A DNA stretch of 64,000 bases from Comamonas sp. (lineage in GTDB: Bacteria; Pseudomonadota; Gammaproteobacteria; Burkholderiales; Burkholderiaceae_C), in contig JAITLR010000003.1 in NCBI GenBank assembly GCA_031277805.1, forward strand, positions 36,437-100,436, in the 5' to 3' direction. A program made the translations under genes and the position numbers. A model generated the notes under the pieces. The model saw nothing but the letters and a program-made list of their open reading frames with translations. It did no database searches and was not told the origin of the DNA. Shown here one piece after another: positions 51,604 through 60,649 of the stretch. Numbering within the stretch: position 1 is the stretch's first letter; each line of letters opens with the position of its first letter.

Positions 51604-53817
51604 TTAGAACGGCAGGGTGGCCTGAACGTACAGGGTGCGTGGCATGCCCACGTATTTGCCGCCGCCGTTGTTGTCGGTGGAGCGGGTGAAGTAGCGGCGG
51701 TCAAACACGTTCTTCATGCCCACGGTCAGGCGCAGATTGTTCAGCTCCTTGCCCGCCTGGTAGCTGGTGCGCAGGCCCAGGACGGCAAAGCCCGGGATAT
51801 CGCCCAGATTGCCGTTGGCATCTTCCTGCGTGATGTAGGAATTGGGCTTGGCGCTGGTGCCGGGCGTGCCGGGCGAGCGCTGCTTGGACTGGGCGTTCAG
51901 ATCGGCATTGAAGGTCCAGCGCTCCATCGCATAACGTGCCGACAGGCCGGCCGTGTGGCGCGAATAAAGCGGCAGGTCGCGGCCTGCGAAGGGGCCGGCC
52001 TGGCTGGTGGCCTGGGTGAAGGTATAGCTCATGCCCAGCGACAGACCCTTGAGGGCCGGGTAGTTCTTGCCGAAGTCATAGCGCAGGGCCGATTCCAGAC
52101 CACGGTGGCGCGTGGCACCCAGATCGGTCCAGATGCCGTTGCCGGTGCCGTCACCGGGGCGGTCCAGGAACAGCTCCTTGTTGAAGTCGATGTTGAACAG
52201 CGTCAGCTCGCCGTTCCAGGTGTCGCTCTTGTAGTGCGTGCCCAGCTCATAGGTCTTGGCCGATTCGGGATAGAGCTGGTTGTTGGACGACTGGGCCAGC
52301 TGTGCGTACTGCTGGGGCCCGAAGGACTTGCCGGCGTTGGCGAACACCGACCAGTGGCTGTCGACGCGGTAGAGCACCGACAGTGTGGGCAGCAGTTCGT
52401 TGGCGGCCGCCGTCGGGTAGATGGCCGCTGCGGTCGCGCCCTTGTAGTCCACCACATTGTTGAAGGAGCGGATGCGCTCGTAGCGCACGCCGGGCGTGAT
52501 GGTCCAGTTGCCCACATCGATGCGGTTGTCGATATAGAAGGCATTGGCCGTGGTGCCGCCCTGGCTGGTCTGGGTGGTGTTCAGCGGCAGGGCCATGGCA
52601 TCGACCTGGCCGGGTACATAGAAGCCGGAAGTGGCCTGTGCCGTTTCGGAGCTCTTTTCCTTCAGGTAGCGATAGCCCACGCTGACTTCCTGCACCACGG
52701 AGCCGGTCTCGAAAATGCGCGAGTAGCGCGGCTCCACGCCGTAGTAGCTGTAGTTGCGCGGTGCGGCCGTGAGGCTGCGCTTGCCGGCATTGGCGCCGGT
52801 GGCGTCGCGTTCGATATAGCTGCCGCGGAAGGAGTCCACGTAGTAGCTGAGCACTTCGAAGTTGTTGCGACCGTCCTTGTAGCTGTACTTGAGCGAGCCG
52901 TCGGTGCGGCGGCCCGTGAACTGGTCGTAGTTGCGCGTGCTCTGGAACGGGTCGGCGGCATACTGCGCCGTGGTCAGGCCGCCGGGCATCTGGCCCTTGC
53001 CCTCGAAGTGGTGCAGCGAAGCGGAGATGCTGCTGTTGTTGCTGAGCTTGTAGCTGCCCTTGACCAGCAGATCGTCGATGTCGGTCTTGTCGTTGCTGCT
53101 GCGCCAGCCCTTGCCGTGCGTGCCCGAATACAGCACGGCCAGACCCAGGCCCGACTCGTTGGTGCCACCCACAAAGAAGCTGGGCGTGGTCTTCACGTTG
53201 CCGCCGTGGCTGTAGATCTCGGTGCCGATGGAGGCTTCCGCCGCAAAGGTCTTGGGAATCGCACGTGTCGTGAAGTTGATGATGCCGCCCACGTTTTGCG
53301 GGCCGTAGCGCACGGAGCCTGCGCCGCGCACCACGTCGATGGAGTCCAGATTGCCCAGCGCCACGGGTGCCAGCGACAGCTGGGGCTGACCGTAGGGGGC
53401 ATAGGAAACGGGCACGCCGTCCTGCAGCACATAGGAGCGTGGCGACAGGCGCGCGGTCAGACCGCGCACGCTCAGGTTCAGGGAGATATCGCTGCCGCCC
53501 GTGCCGTTGCTGTCCTGAACCTGTACACCGGGCACCAGGCGCAGCGCTTCGCGCAAGGTGGCTGCGCCGCTTTCCTGAATGCGCTCGCGTTCGACGATGG
53601 TGCGGGCGCCTGGATGCTCCAGCACCTTCTCGGCGCTGGACATGTCGCCGTCCAGCCAGTTGCCGGTGACGGTGACCGAGTCCAGGGCGGCTTCTGCGGC
53701 GGCGTTTGCCGTCTGGGCGTGAACCGGGCCTGCGAACACGCCAAGAGCTATGGCAACGGCTGCTGCGGCGGCGCTCAGGCGAAAGGCAGGGGATTCGGAA
53801 AGATGGTGGTTGGCCAT
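51604..53817 (-). CDS. FecA-like TonB-dependent ferric-chelate receptor
   Basis: A 737-residue outer-membrane receptor. The signal (1-34, ending VHAQ) is followed directly by the plug: RERIQESGAATLREALRLVP, then LQDGVPVSYAPYGQPQLSLA and VVRGAGSVRYGPQNVGGIIN. The last two segments closely resemble FecA, the ferric-dicitrate receptor. Unlike FecA it lacks the N-terminal signalling domain, and no fecIR pair is adjacent. The barrel ends in LYVQATLPF. The start is ATG 53817. A Fur box stands 134 bp upstream, and the PepSY gene follows. Confidence 0.88.
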   Translation of the reverse strand: MANHHLSESPAFRLSAAAAAVAIALGVFAGPVHAQTANAAAEAALDSVTVTGNWLDGDMSSAEKVLEHPGARTIVERERIQESGAATLREALRLVPGVQVQDSNGTGGSDISLNLSVRGLTARLSPRSYVLQDGVPVSYAPYGQPQLSLAPVALGNLDSIDVVRGAGSVRYGPQNVGGIINFTTRAIPKTFAAEASIGTEIYSHGGNVKTTPSFFVGGTNESGLGLAVLYSGTHGKGWRSSNDKTDIDDLLVKGSYKLSNNSSISASLHHFEGKGQMPGGLTTAQYAADPFQSTRNYDQFTGRRTDGSLKYSYKDGRNNFEVLSYYVDSFRGSYIERDATGANAGKRSLTAAPRNYSYYGVEPRYSRIFETGSVVQEVSVGYRYLKEKSSETAQATSGFYVPGQVDAMALPLNTTQTSQGGTTANAFYIDNRIDVGNWTITPGVRYERIRSFNNVVDYKGATAAAIYPTAAANELLPTLSVLYRVDSHWSVFANAGKSFGPQQYAQLAQSSNNQLYPESAKTYELGTHYKSDTWNGELTLFNIDFNKELFLDRPGDGTGNGIWTDLGATRHRGLESALRYDFGKNYPALKGLSLGMSYTFTQATSQAGPFAGRDLPLYSRHTAGLSARYAMERWTFNADLNAQSKQRSPGTPGTSAKPNSYITQEDANGNLGDIPGFAVLGLRTSYQAGKELNNLRLTVGMKNVFDRRYFTRSTDNNGGGKYVGMPRTLYVQATLPF

Positions 53818-53950
53818 AGGTGTTGTACAGAAGGGGCACACATTGGCTGGCGGGCTGAAAAGCGCAGTACCGCAGCCTTGCGCTGGCGGCATCTCTTGTT
53901 TTTGGCCTGGGACGGAGTTGGCTATGTGGCGTTTACGAATGAGTGCGAAT

Positions 53951-53969
53951 GTTAATGAGAATTGCTGTC
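53951..53969 (-). promoter_or_regulatory. Probable Fur box upstream of the FecA-like receptor
   Basis: The sequence GTTAATGAGAATTGCTGTC matches the classical 19-base Fur consensus at 13 positions, counted by hand. It lies in the promoter region of the receptor/PepSY unit, so iron repression is expected. Confidence 0.6.
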
Positions 53970-53998
53970 ATTTCTTGGTGCGTGGTTATCTTGGGCAC

Positions 53999-54042
53999 AA
54001 AAAAAGCTTCCCCGATTGGCCGTCGAGCCTTTCGGGGAAGCT
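53999..54042 (-). terminator. Terminator of the ParB-like gene
   Basis: AGCTTCCCCG (54005-54014) and CGGGGAAGCT (54033-54042) form a 10-base stem, followed by seven or more T on the minus strand, 21 bp after the ParB-like stop codon. Confidence 0.88.
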
Positions 54043-54063
54043 GTGCCTTGTGGCTGAGAGGGC

Positions 54064-54924
54064 TCAGGCCTGCTCTGCCAGCAGCTCCTGCAGTGTCTTG
54101 ACCTGCATGCGCAGACGCTCGTTTTCGGCTTCCAGCTCGGTGACGCGGGCCTGCAGCTCTTCGGCGCTGGCGGCGGGGGCGGCTTCTGCGGACTCCTCGG
54201 CCACAGGCTTTTCGGCCTTGGGCTTTTTCTTGGCATCGCGCACGCGCTTGGCAGCCTGCTTGAGCGCATCGGCACCTTCGGCGGCCACGGCCTGCTGTTC
54301 TTCCTCGGGCAGGGTCGCGACCACGGCTGCGGCATTGAGCGAGAGCTCTCCAGCCTTGACGGCGGCCACGACTTCGGGCGCAGCCTTTTCCTGGATGGTC
54401 TCGATCATCTTGACCTGGCCGGCCGACAGGCGGGCGGCTCGGGCCAGGGCTTCACGCGTGTCCAGCGCTTCGTCGGGCACCTTGGCTACTGTCGCCAGGG
54501 CCTGGGCGACGACGGGGTCGGTCTCGCCTTCCCAGGGGGCTTCCTCGCTGGCCGGCTGTGCGGCCTTGGCGGCATTCACTGCGGCGGCTGCCGCAGCGCG
54601 TCGCTCGGCAATGATCTCGCGCTTGCGCAGCGCCAGCACGCCGCGCTGGAAATCCGAGACACTGCGGCGGCCCAGGTGCTGGTCGATCATCCACAGATGC
54701 ACATCGTCCATGTTCTTGAACTGTGTGGCCTGCACGGTGTTGAAGGGCAGGCCGTGCTTGCGGCAGATGCCGTAGCGGTTGTGGCCGTCGATGAGCAGAT
54801 CGCCCCAGACCACCAGGGAGTCGCGGCAGCCTTCGGCGAGGATGCTGCGCTCCAGCGATTCGTGCTCGTCCGGGGTCAGGGGATCGATATAGGCCTTCAG
54901 GCCTTCGTCAATCTTCAGTTCCAT
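54064..54924 (-). CDS. Chromosomal ParB-like nuclease-domain protein
   Basis: A 286-residue protein. Residues about 1-60 form a ParB/Srx-type domain (YIDPLTPDEHESLERSILAE, GDLLIDGHNRYGICRKHGLP; the GHNR box is typical). A helix-rich middle follows, with DFQRGVLALRKREIIAERRA and a partial repeat of it, then a Lys/Glu/Ala-rich tail and a C-terminal coiled coil (EELQARVTELEAENERLRMQ). No parA is nearby and the domain order differs from segregation ParB, so it is more likely a DNA-binding regulator or phage/plasmid-derived protein. Start at ATG 54924. Confidence 0.7.
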   Translation of the reverse strand: MELKIDEGLKAYIDPLTPDEHESLERSILAEGCRDSLVVWGDLLIDGHNRYGICRKHGLPFNTVQATQFKNMDDVHLWMIDQHLGRRSVSDFQRGVLALRKREIIAERRAAAAAAVNAAKAAQPASEEAPWEGETDPVVAQALATVAKVPDEALDTREALARAARLSAGQVKMIETIQEKAAPEVVAAVKAGELSLNAAAVVATLPEEEQQAVAAEGADALKQAAKRVRDAKKKPKAEKPVAEESAEAAPAASAEELQARVTELEAENERLRMQVKTLQELLAEQA

Positions 54925-54944
54925 GTGTGTTCTTTAAATTGAGG

Positions 54945-55020
54945 AGCTGCTTGCGCTTGTTATCACTGGTTTTCAGTATGAATTCAATGTGAATTCAATA
55001 GAGAGCAAGCGAAAGCAGCT
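54945..55020. repeat. Palindromic intergenic repeat (AGCTGCTTGCGCTTG arms)
   Basis: Arms AGCTGCTTGCGCTTG and CAAGCGAAAGCAGCT pair with one mismatch in 15 bases. The 46-base loop holds a tandem TGAATTCAAT pair. It lies just upstream of the ParB-like gene. I recall very similar AGCTGCTTGCGCTTGT motifs from many Comamonadaceae intergenic regions, but cannot confirm the family here. Confidence 0.75.
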
Positions 55021-55033
55021 ATGGAGAAAAGAG

Positions 55034-55058
55034 CAACGCCCCAGCGTATGGGGCGTTG
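55034..55058 (-). terminator. Rho-independent terminator of trhP
   Basis: CAACGCCCCA and TGGGGCGTTG form a perfect 10-base stem with a five-base loop, 22 bp after the trhP stop codon, with only a short interrupted T-run. Confidence 0.8.
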
Positions 55059-55079
55059 AAAAAGCAAAGCTGGTCGAGC

Positions 55080-56447
55080 TTACAGCAGACGCGAAATCAG
55101 CGCACCTTCCACAGGGCCTTCCAGCGGAATGCGCACGCGCACGGGGTTGCCTTGGGCGACTTCCACGGGTTGGCCTTCGAGGTTGAACATCTTCTCCAGC
55201 TTGACCTGACGGTTGCCCTGGGGATGAATCACTTCGATGGTGTCGCCCACGGCAAAACGGTTCATGGTTTCAATCTCGGCCATGCCGTCGGCGTAGCCAC
55301 GCACCGCGCCCACGAAGTGGCTGCGCTGCAGCACGCTGTGACCGGTTTCGTAGTTCTGGTAGTCGTTGGCAGGGCGGCGCTCCAGCAGGCCGCCGGTATA
55401 GCCGCGGTTGGCCAGGCCTTCGAGTTCGGTGATCAGATGCGGGTTGAACGGGCGTCCGGCCACGGCGTCGTCGATGGCGCGGCGGTAGGTCTGGGCGGTG
55501 CGGGCCACGTAGTACAGGCTCTTGGTGCGGCCTTCGATCTTGAGCGAGTCCACGCCGATCCTGGTCAGGCGCTCCACATGCTCCACGGCGCGCAGGTCCT
55601 TGGAGTTCATGATGTAGGTGCCATGCTCATCTTCCATGATGGGCATCATCTCGCCGGGGCGGCCTTTTTCCTCGAGCAGATAGATGGCATCGGCCTTGGG
55701 ATGGCGCTGCTGGTCGCCGCAGGTGCTGGTGAACTGGTTGTCCAGATCGTTCTTGGCTTCTTCGAAGTTGAAGCCGTTTTCCATGGTCTGGCCCAGCGCC
55801 TCGCCGGTGTTGGGGTCCACGGCCGCGTCATGCGTCTTGTAGTCCCAGCGGCAGGCGTTGGTGCAGGTGCCCTGGTTGGGGTCGCGGCGGTTGAAGTAGC
55901 CCGACAGCAGGCAGCGGCCCGAGTAGGCGATGCACAGCGCGCCGTGCACAAACACTTCCAGCTCCATGTCGGGGCATTCCTGGCGGATCTTCTCGATCTC
56001 GTCCAGGCTCAGCTCGCGCGACAGGATGATGCGCGAGACGCCCATCTTCTGCCAGAACTTCACAGTGGCGTGGTTGGTGGTGTTGGCCTGCACGGACAGG
56101 TGAATTTCCTGCTCGGGCCACTTTTCCTTGACCATCATGATGAGCCCGGGGTCGGCCATGATCATGGCGTCGGGCTTCATGGCGATGATGGGCTCGATGT
56201 CGCGGATATAGGTGCGCACCTTGTCGTTGTGCGCAATCAGATTGCTGGTCAGGAAGAACTTCTTGCCGCGTGCATGGGCCTCGGCAATGCCCTGGCCGAT
56301 CTGCTCCAGGCGGAATTCGTTGTTGCGCGCGCGCAAGCTGTAGCGCGGTTGGCCGGCGTAGACGGCGTCGGCACCAAAGTCGTAGGCGGCGCGCATCTTG
56401 TCGAGCGAGCCGGCAGGCAGCAGCAGTTCGGGGGCTTTGAGGGTCAT
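55080..56447 (-). CDS. trhP: tRNA 5-hydroxyuridine modification protein TrhP (peptidase U32 family)
   Basis: A 455-residue U32-family protein (YegQ/TrhP type). It starts MTLKAPELLLPAGSLDKMRA, with DFGADAVYAGQPRYSLRARN. The central block HGALCIAYSGRCLLSGYFNR and GTCTNACRWDYKTHD supplies the conserved cysteines for an Fe-S cluster. The protein takes part in prephenate-dependent hydroxylation of uridine 34 in tRNA. It is not a protease in practice. The start at 56447 gives the family N-terminus; two in-frame ATGs lie upstream. Single gene with a terminator. Confidence 0.88.
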   Translation of the reverse strand: MTLKAPELLLPAGSLDKMRAAYDFGADAVYAGQPRYSLRARNNEFRLEQIGQGIAEAHARGKKFFLTSNLIAHNDKVRTYIRDIEPIIAMKPDAMIMADPGLIMMVKEKWPEQEIHLSVQANTTNHATVKFWQKMGVSRIILSRELSLDEIEKIRQECPDMELEVFVHGALCIAYSGRCLLSGYFNRRDPNQGTCTNACRWDYKTHDAAVDPNTGEALGQTMENGFNFEEAKNDLDNQFTSTCGDQQRHPKADAIYLLEEKGRPGEMMPIMEDEHGTYIMNSKDLRAVEHVERLTRIGVDSLKIEGRTKSLYYVARTAQTYRRAIDDAVAGRPFNPHLITELEGLANRGYTGGLLERRPANDYQNYETGHSVLQRSHFVGAVRGYADGMAEIETMNRFAVGDTIEVIHPQGNRQVKLEKMFNLEGQPVEVAQGNPVRVRIPLEGPVEGALISRLL

Positions 56448-56531
56448 GATGGCGCTATTGTCCTGCATAGCGCTTTTCACCACAGATTGATATGGCGCTT
56501 GAAAAGTGCTGGGGAGTGGGGTTTGGAGGTG

Positions 56532-58043
56532 TCAAGAGGCCTTCTGATAAAGGGTGACCGGCGTTGTCTGCTCTGAAGTTGGATGCGCCAGTGCTGCCAG
56601 GGCACTCTCCAGACTGGCGTGGGTAAAGCGGTAACCGCTGGCCAGCGCCTGCGTCGGTACGGCGTTTTGCCCGCACAGTAGCAGTTGCGACATCTCGCCC
56701 AGGCCCAGGCGCAGCGGCCATGCAGGCAGGTGCAGCCAGGCCGCACGGCCCAGGGATGCGGCCAGCGCCCGCGTGAAGTCTTGCTGGCTGGGCATTTGCG
56801 GAGCCACTGCATTGAGCGGGCCTTGCACTGCGGGCTCGGCCATGGCGTGGGTAATCAGGCCCAGCACATCGTCGCGGTGAATCCAGGGCATGACTTGCCG
56901 ACCTGTGCCCACTGTTGCGCCCAGGCCCAGACGGGCGGCAAAAGCCAGAGCCGGATAGGCGCCTCCATCCTTGCCCAGCACAATGCCCGGGCGCAGACAG
57001 ACCACGCGAATGCCCATATCCTGATTTTGCAGCGCAGCCGCTTCGATCGCGACGCATAGCTCTGACTGAAAGCAGCCGGATTGGGCAGGCGCACTCTCTG
57101 TCAAAGCATCGTCGTTGCCAGGCACGCCGTAATAACCTACGGCAGATGCGGCGATCAGCACTTCGGGTTTGCGCTCCAGTCGTTGCAGGAGCTGGCGCAG
57201 TTGCTGGGCAATCTGCAGGCGGCTGTCCAGCAGCAATTGACGGCGGGCTTGGGTCCACGGTGCACCCAGGATCCCTGCGCCAGCCAGGTTCACCACGGCG
57301 TCGATACGTGTTTCCGACGGAATATCGTCCAGCCGGTCCACGCACCACACCATTGGCCCCAGGCCGGCCCGTGCTTGGAGCGGATCACGGGTCAGCACAA
57401 TCACGCGACGGCCCGCGTGCAGCAGTTTTTGCACCAGCGCCGTACCTATGAAGCCTGTGCCACCGGTCACCAGCACGGTCATGCTGCCAATCGCTTGCGC
57501 CTGGGCCTGCGGGTTTGCAGACAAATCCATCAGGGGGGCGGCCATGCGCCCCAGCTCACGCACGGCGATGGCATTGCGCACGCTCCAGGCCAGCACACCG
57601 GCAGAAGCCACGCTGAATAGCCAGGACCACAGACCATGAGAGGTCAGCATCAATGCCGATGGCTGCTGTGCCGCTTGCCAGAACACGGGGGCAATCACAC
57701 CGAGCAGCAGGCCGTAGCTGACGGCCAGCACTGTGTGCAAGGCGCGCTCCAGCGGTGGGAGCTTGCGGCTGCGGTCTTCTTCCAGAAAATCGGCAATGGT
57801 GATGAACATTTCCACCAGCAGCAGGCTCGCAGGCAGCATGACCCACCAACCTTGCCACTGGACCCAGGCAAGCCCGGCAAACAGCAGGCCATAAATGGCC
57901 TCACGCGCAGAGTGCAGGCGCAGTTCATGGCGGGCGGATGTGCGCTGCGGCAGTCTGGCCTCCAGTTCGTGGTGCCAGAAGTTGTCAAAAGCACCGACCA
58001 AGGCTTGAAAGCTCATGACGGCGAAAACAAGATGCATGCTCAT
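56532..58043 (-). CDS. Membrane domain - TIGR01777/YfcH epimerase fusion
   Basis: A 503-residue fusion protein. Residues 1-185 form a DoxX-like or similar membrane domain of four helices (WWVMLPASLLLVEMFITIAD, ALHTVLAVSYGLLLGVIAPV). Residues about 188-490 form an NAD(P)-binding SDR-like domain of the TIGR01777 (YfcH/SulA) family: MTVLVTGGTGFIGTALVQKL, LRPGIVLGKDGGAYPALAFA, MPWIHRDDVLGLITHAMAEP. The fused form is common in some Gram-negatives, together with DUF4166. The neighbouring DUF4166 gene is upstream, one base away, so they are an operon. Function is not known. Confidence 0.8.
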   Translation of the reverse strand: MSMHLVFAVMSFQALVGAFDNFWHHELEARLPQRTSARHELRLHSAREAIYGLLFAGLAWVQWQGWWVMLPASLLLVEMFITIADFLEEDRSRKLPPLERALHTVLAVSYGLLLGVIAPVFWQAAQQPSALMLTSHGLWSWLFSVASAGVLAWSVRNAIAVRELGRMAAPLMDLSANPQAQAQAIGSMTVLVTGGTGFIGTALVQKLLHAGRRVIVLTRDPLQARAGLGPMVWCVDRLDDIPSETRIDAVVNLAGAGILGAPWTQARRQLLLDSRLQIAQQLRQLLQRLERKPEVLIAASAVGYYGVPGNDDALTESAPAQSGCFQSELCVAIEAAALQNQDMGIRVVCLRPGIVLGKDGGAYPALAFAARLGLGATVGTGRQVMPWIHRDDVLGLITHAMAEPAVQGPLNAVAPQMPSQQDFTRALAASLGRAAWLHLPAWPLRLGLGEMSQLLLCGQNAVPTQALASGYRFTHASLESALAALAHPTSEQTTPVTLYQKAS

Positions 58044-58044
58044 C

Positions 58045-58683
58045 TCATGACTCCTTGGGGTCGTGAAAAACCCCGGTTTGGTGAAAGGTGTGGCCCCATA
58101 ACGGGTGCTTCATGTCCAGCGTGAAGCGAAAGCAGCCCGGGCCTTCGTCGCGGTGCTCCACGCGGCAGGTGCCGGGTGTCAACAGGCTGGGCACCCGCAG
58201 GCGCCAGCGACCCAGCAGCAAAAAGTAGTGACGGCTGTAGAAGACCAGGGCGCCTTCCTCCACGCAGACCTCAAGTCGCATGGAAAGGCCGCCGTCCGTG
58301 CATTCATCCAACCCGCCTCCAGGCCCCAGCCGCTTGGTGGATCGCACGCACTGGCTGTCTGCCTGACCTTCCTGGCCCAGATGTCGTTCCCAAATCACGC
58401 CACCAAGCCCATCGCCGAGCACCTTGACCGTGGCTGGCACCGGGCGCTTGCGCCTGGCTGCCAGCGGGCTGCCAAACACGCTGGCGATAGCTCCAAACAC
58501 GCGACCAATCACCGAAGCCTGCAGTTGCAAGCTGCCTTGATAAGTGGCATCCCCATGCCCGGTTGCAAAGCGCTTGCGTATGGCGGGCGAGAGCTGTTGC
58601 CAGGCCGCGGCGCCCGCTAACAGGGCGAAATCCAGCTCTGGCTGAGCGGTAGCGCCTGCAGTGGAGTGGAGTGTGGTGTGCAT
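58045..58683 (-). CDS. DUF4166 domain protein
   Basis: A 212-residue protein. The DUF4166 segments LSPAIRKRFATGHGDATYQG, VIWERHLGQEGQADSQCVRS and SMRLEVCVEEGALVFYSRHY are visible, with a polar C-terminus. The family often stands next to YfcH-type epimerases, as here, and some fusions of both exist. The role is unknown, perhaps lipid or envelope metabolism. Start at ATG 58683 on the minus strand, divergent from the histidine kinase. Confidence 0.75.
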   Translation of the reverse strand: MHTTLHSTAGATAQPELDFALLAGAAAWQQLSPAIRKRFATGHGDATYQGSLQLQASVIGRVFGAIASVFGSPLAARRKRPVPATVKVLGDGLGGVIWERHLGQEGQADSQCVRSTKRLGPGGGLDECTDGGLSMRLEVCVEEGALVFYSRHYFLLLGRWRLRVPSLLTPGTCRVEHRDEGPGCFRFTLDMKHPLWGHTFHQTGVFHDPKES

Positions 58684-58819
58684 GGCTATAGCTATGCAGC
58701 AACCGTGCCATTTTTTAGTGCATTGATTTCATTGAATTATTTTTATGGCCTGTAAACATCGTATACAGGTTGAGGCCGTTTGCTATCGCAAATCGTCAAC
58801 GCTGTTTACAGTGCAGGCC

Positions 58820-60649
58820 ATGCTCATCCATATTGCTTTGTTGCTGACCTTGATCGAAACGCTGGCGCTCAGTGCCGTGCTGATGAACTGGGCCCGGCAG
58901 GTGCAAGGCGCGCGCTTGCTGGTGATCTTTCTACTGGGTGTTGCGGCCTGGATTGTGGGCAATGAGCTGCCCAACTGGGCTGGTATCGAGACCGCGCCGG
59001 TGGCCATGCTGCTGCTGTCATCGCTGCCGTTGACGTCCGCCGCCTTTTTGCATTTCTGTGTGATCTTTTGCGAGGTTGCCATCAGTCCGGGATGGATGCG
59101 CCTGGCCTATGCGGTGGCGGGGCTGGCTACGGTCCAGTCCCTGGTTTGGTGGCCCGGGGAGTTCAGGCATTTCCCGCCTTTTACGGGTGTGGAATGGGTG
59201 GTGGTGCCCAATATCCATGGCTGGATCAGCAGCATCGTCTGGTTCATGCTGGCGGCGGGCGGCATGCTGGCGCTGGCAGTCGGATGGTGGCATGCGTCTT
59301 CGCAGCGGCGGCGGCAGATTGCGGCGGTTGCCGTGTCTTGCGGTTGGGGCTTGATGTCCATGTCGGGCTATCTTTTTGCGGCGCTGGATATTCCGGTGTA
59401 TCCCTGGCAGGTGCTGGCTGCACCTGCATATCCGGTGATTTTGGTGTACGGCATCCTGCGCTATCGCGTGTTTGTGGCGAATGTCTGGGCACGGCGTGCG
59501 CTGGCGTCGGCCTTGCTGATCTTGCTGTGCGTGATGGTGGTGCCGCTGACGGTGCTGTTGCCCATGGATTCCAGGTGGCTGAACGCCGTGGTGGTTGCCG
59601 CAACCTGTGTGGCATTGAGCGGGCCGGTTTGGGGCATTGCGGCCAAGCTGGTCTACCCGGGCGGTGTTCCATCGGCTGCCGATTTGCGCCAGTGGCGCGG
59701 CCAGCTCAGCCAGGGGGCATCGATGGAGACCTTGGCAGACAGTGCGGCCCAGATGGCCTCGCAACGCATGGAACTCAATGTATGCGTACAACTGCAGCGC
59801 GGCACACAGGTGCTGGCAACTGCCGGGGCGCAGGCCCATGCGCCCACCATGTGGTGCGCCACATCAGGCAGCCATGCGGGCGCCGAATGGCAAACCATCT
59901 TGACGGGGTTTGACGAAGCATCTCCCGGTCAGCGCCACTGGGTGGAACTGTTTGGAGCCATGCTGGCGGATGCCGCCACCCAGGTGGAACTGGCAGAGCT
60001 GGCCCAGCAGCGTGAGCGTGAGCACCAGTTGCAGGCACGGCTGGCAGAGCTGGGTTCGCTGGCTGCCACGGTTGCGCATGATGTGCGCAACCCGCTCAAC
60101 ATCATCAGCATGGCGGTGGCCATGTCGCCTGCGGAGACGCGCCAGGAGGTCAATGCGCAAATTGGCCGTATCTCGCGGTTGACCGAAGACCTGCTGGACT
60201 ACGCCAAACCCTGGCAGATTCAGCCCATGCCAACCGATATTGCGGCACGTATGCAGAGCCTGGCAAGACATGTGCCGGGCATTGAGCTTGGCACGGTTCT
60301 GGCGCAGCCTGTGCAGGCACTGGTGGACCCGGTGCGCTTTGATCAGGCCGTGAGCAATCTTTTGTCCAATGCCAAAGCGGCGGCCGGCCAGCGGCGCATT
60401 CATGTGGATGTGGAGAGCAGCCCCCAGCAACTGCTGGTCCATGTTTGTGACAATGGTCCGGGCATCCCTGCCGATCTGCGCGAGCAGATTTTTCAGCCCT
60501 TTGCATCGCGCAGCCCTGGGGGCACGGGGCTTGGTCTGGCCATTGTTGCGCGCATCATGGCGGCCCATGGCGGAACTGTCGAACTGAGCACACGCGCACC
60601 ATGGCAAACCTGTTTTACGCTGCGATTTCCGCAGACGGCAACTCTATGA
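58820..60649 (+). CDS. Sensor histidine kinase with multi-helix membrane sensor
   Basis: A 609-residue kinase from ATG 58820; the frame is open back to 58745, so the start is uncertain. About seven N-terminal hydrophobic segments form a membrane sensor (residues 1-225). A divergent GAF-like linker (about 245-400) follows. The dimerisation/phosphoacceptor site is VAHDVRNPLNIISMAVAM (His420), and the ATPase domain is NLLSNAKAAAG, DNGPGIPADLREQIFQPFAS and GGTGLGLAIVARIMAAHGG. It overlaps the response regulator gene by ATGA. The signal is unknown. The architecture recalls PrsK-like kinases, without further proof. Confidence 0.85.
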   Translation: MLIHIALLLTLIETLALSAVLMNWARQVQGARLLVIFLLGVAAWIVGNELPNWAGIETAPVAMLLLSSLPLTSAAFLHFCVIFCEVAISPGWMRLAYAVAGLATVQSLVWWPGEFRHFPPFTGVEWVVVPNIHGWISSIVWFMLAAGGMLALAVGWWHASSQRRRQIAAVAVSCGWGLMSMSGYLFAALDIPVYPWQVLAAPAYPVILVYGILRYRVFVANVWARRALASALLILLCVMVVPLTVLLPMDSRWLNAVVVAATCVALSGPVWGIAAKLVYPGGVPSAADLRQWRGQLSQGASMETLADSAAQMASQRMELNVCVQLQRGTQVLATAGAQAHAPTMWCATSGSHAGAEWQTILTGFDEASPGQRHWVELFGAMLADAATQVELAELAQQREREHQLQARLAELGSLAATVAHDVRNPLNIISMAVAMSPAETRQEVNAQIGRISRLTEDLLDYAKPWQIQPMPTDIAARMQSLARHVPGIELGTVLAQPVQALVDPVRFDQAVSNLLSNAKAAAGQRRIHVDVESSPQQLLVHVCDNGPGIPADLREQIFQPFASRSPGGTGLGLAIVARIMAAHGGTVELSTRAPWQTCFTLRFPQTATL

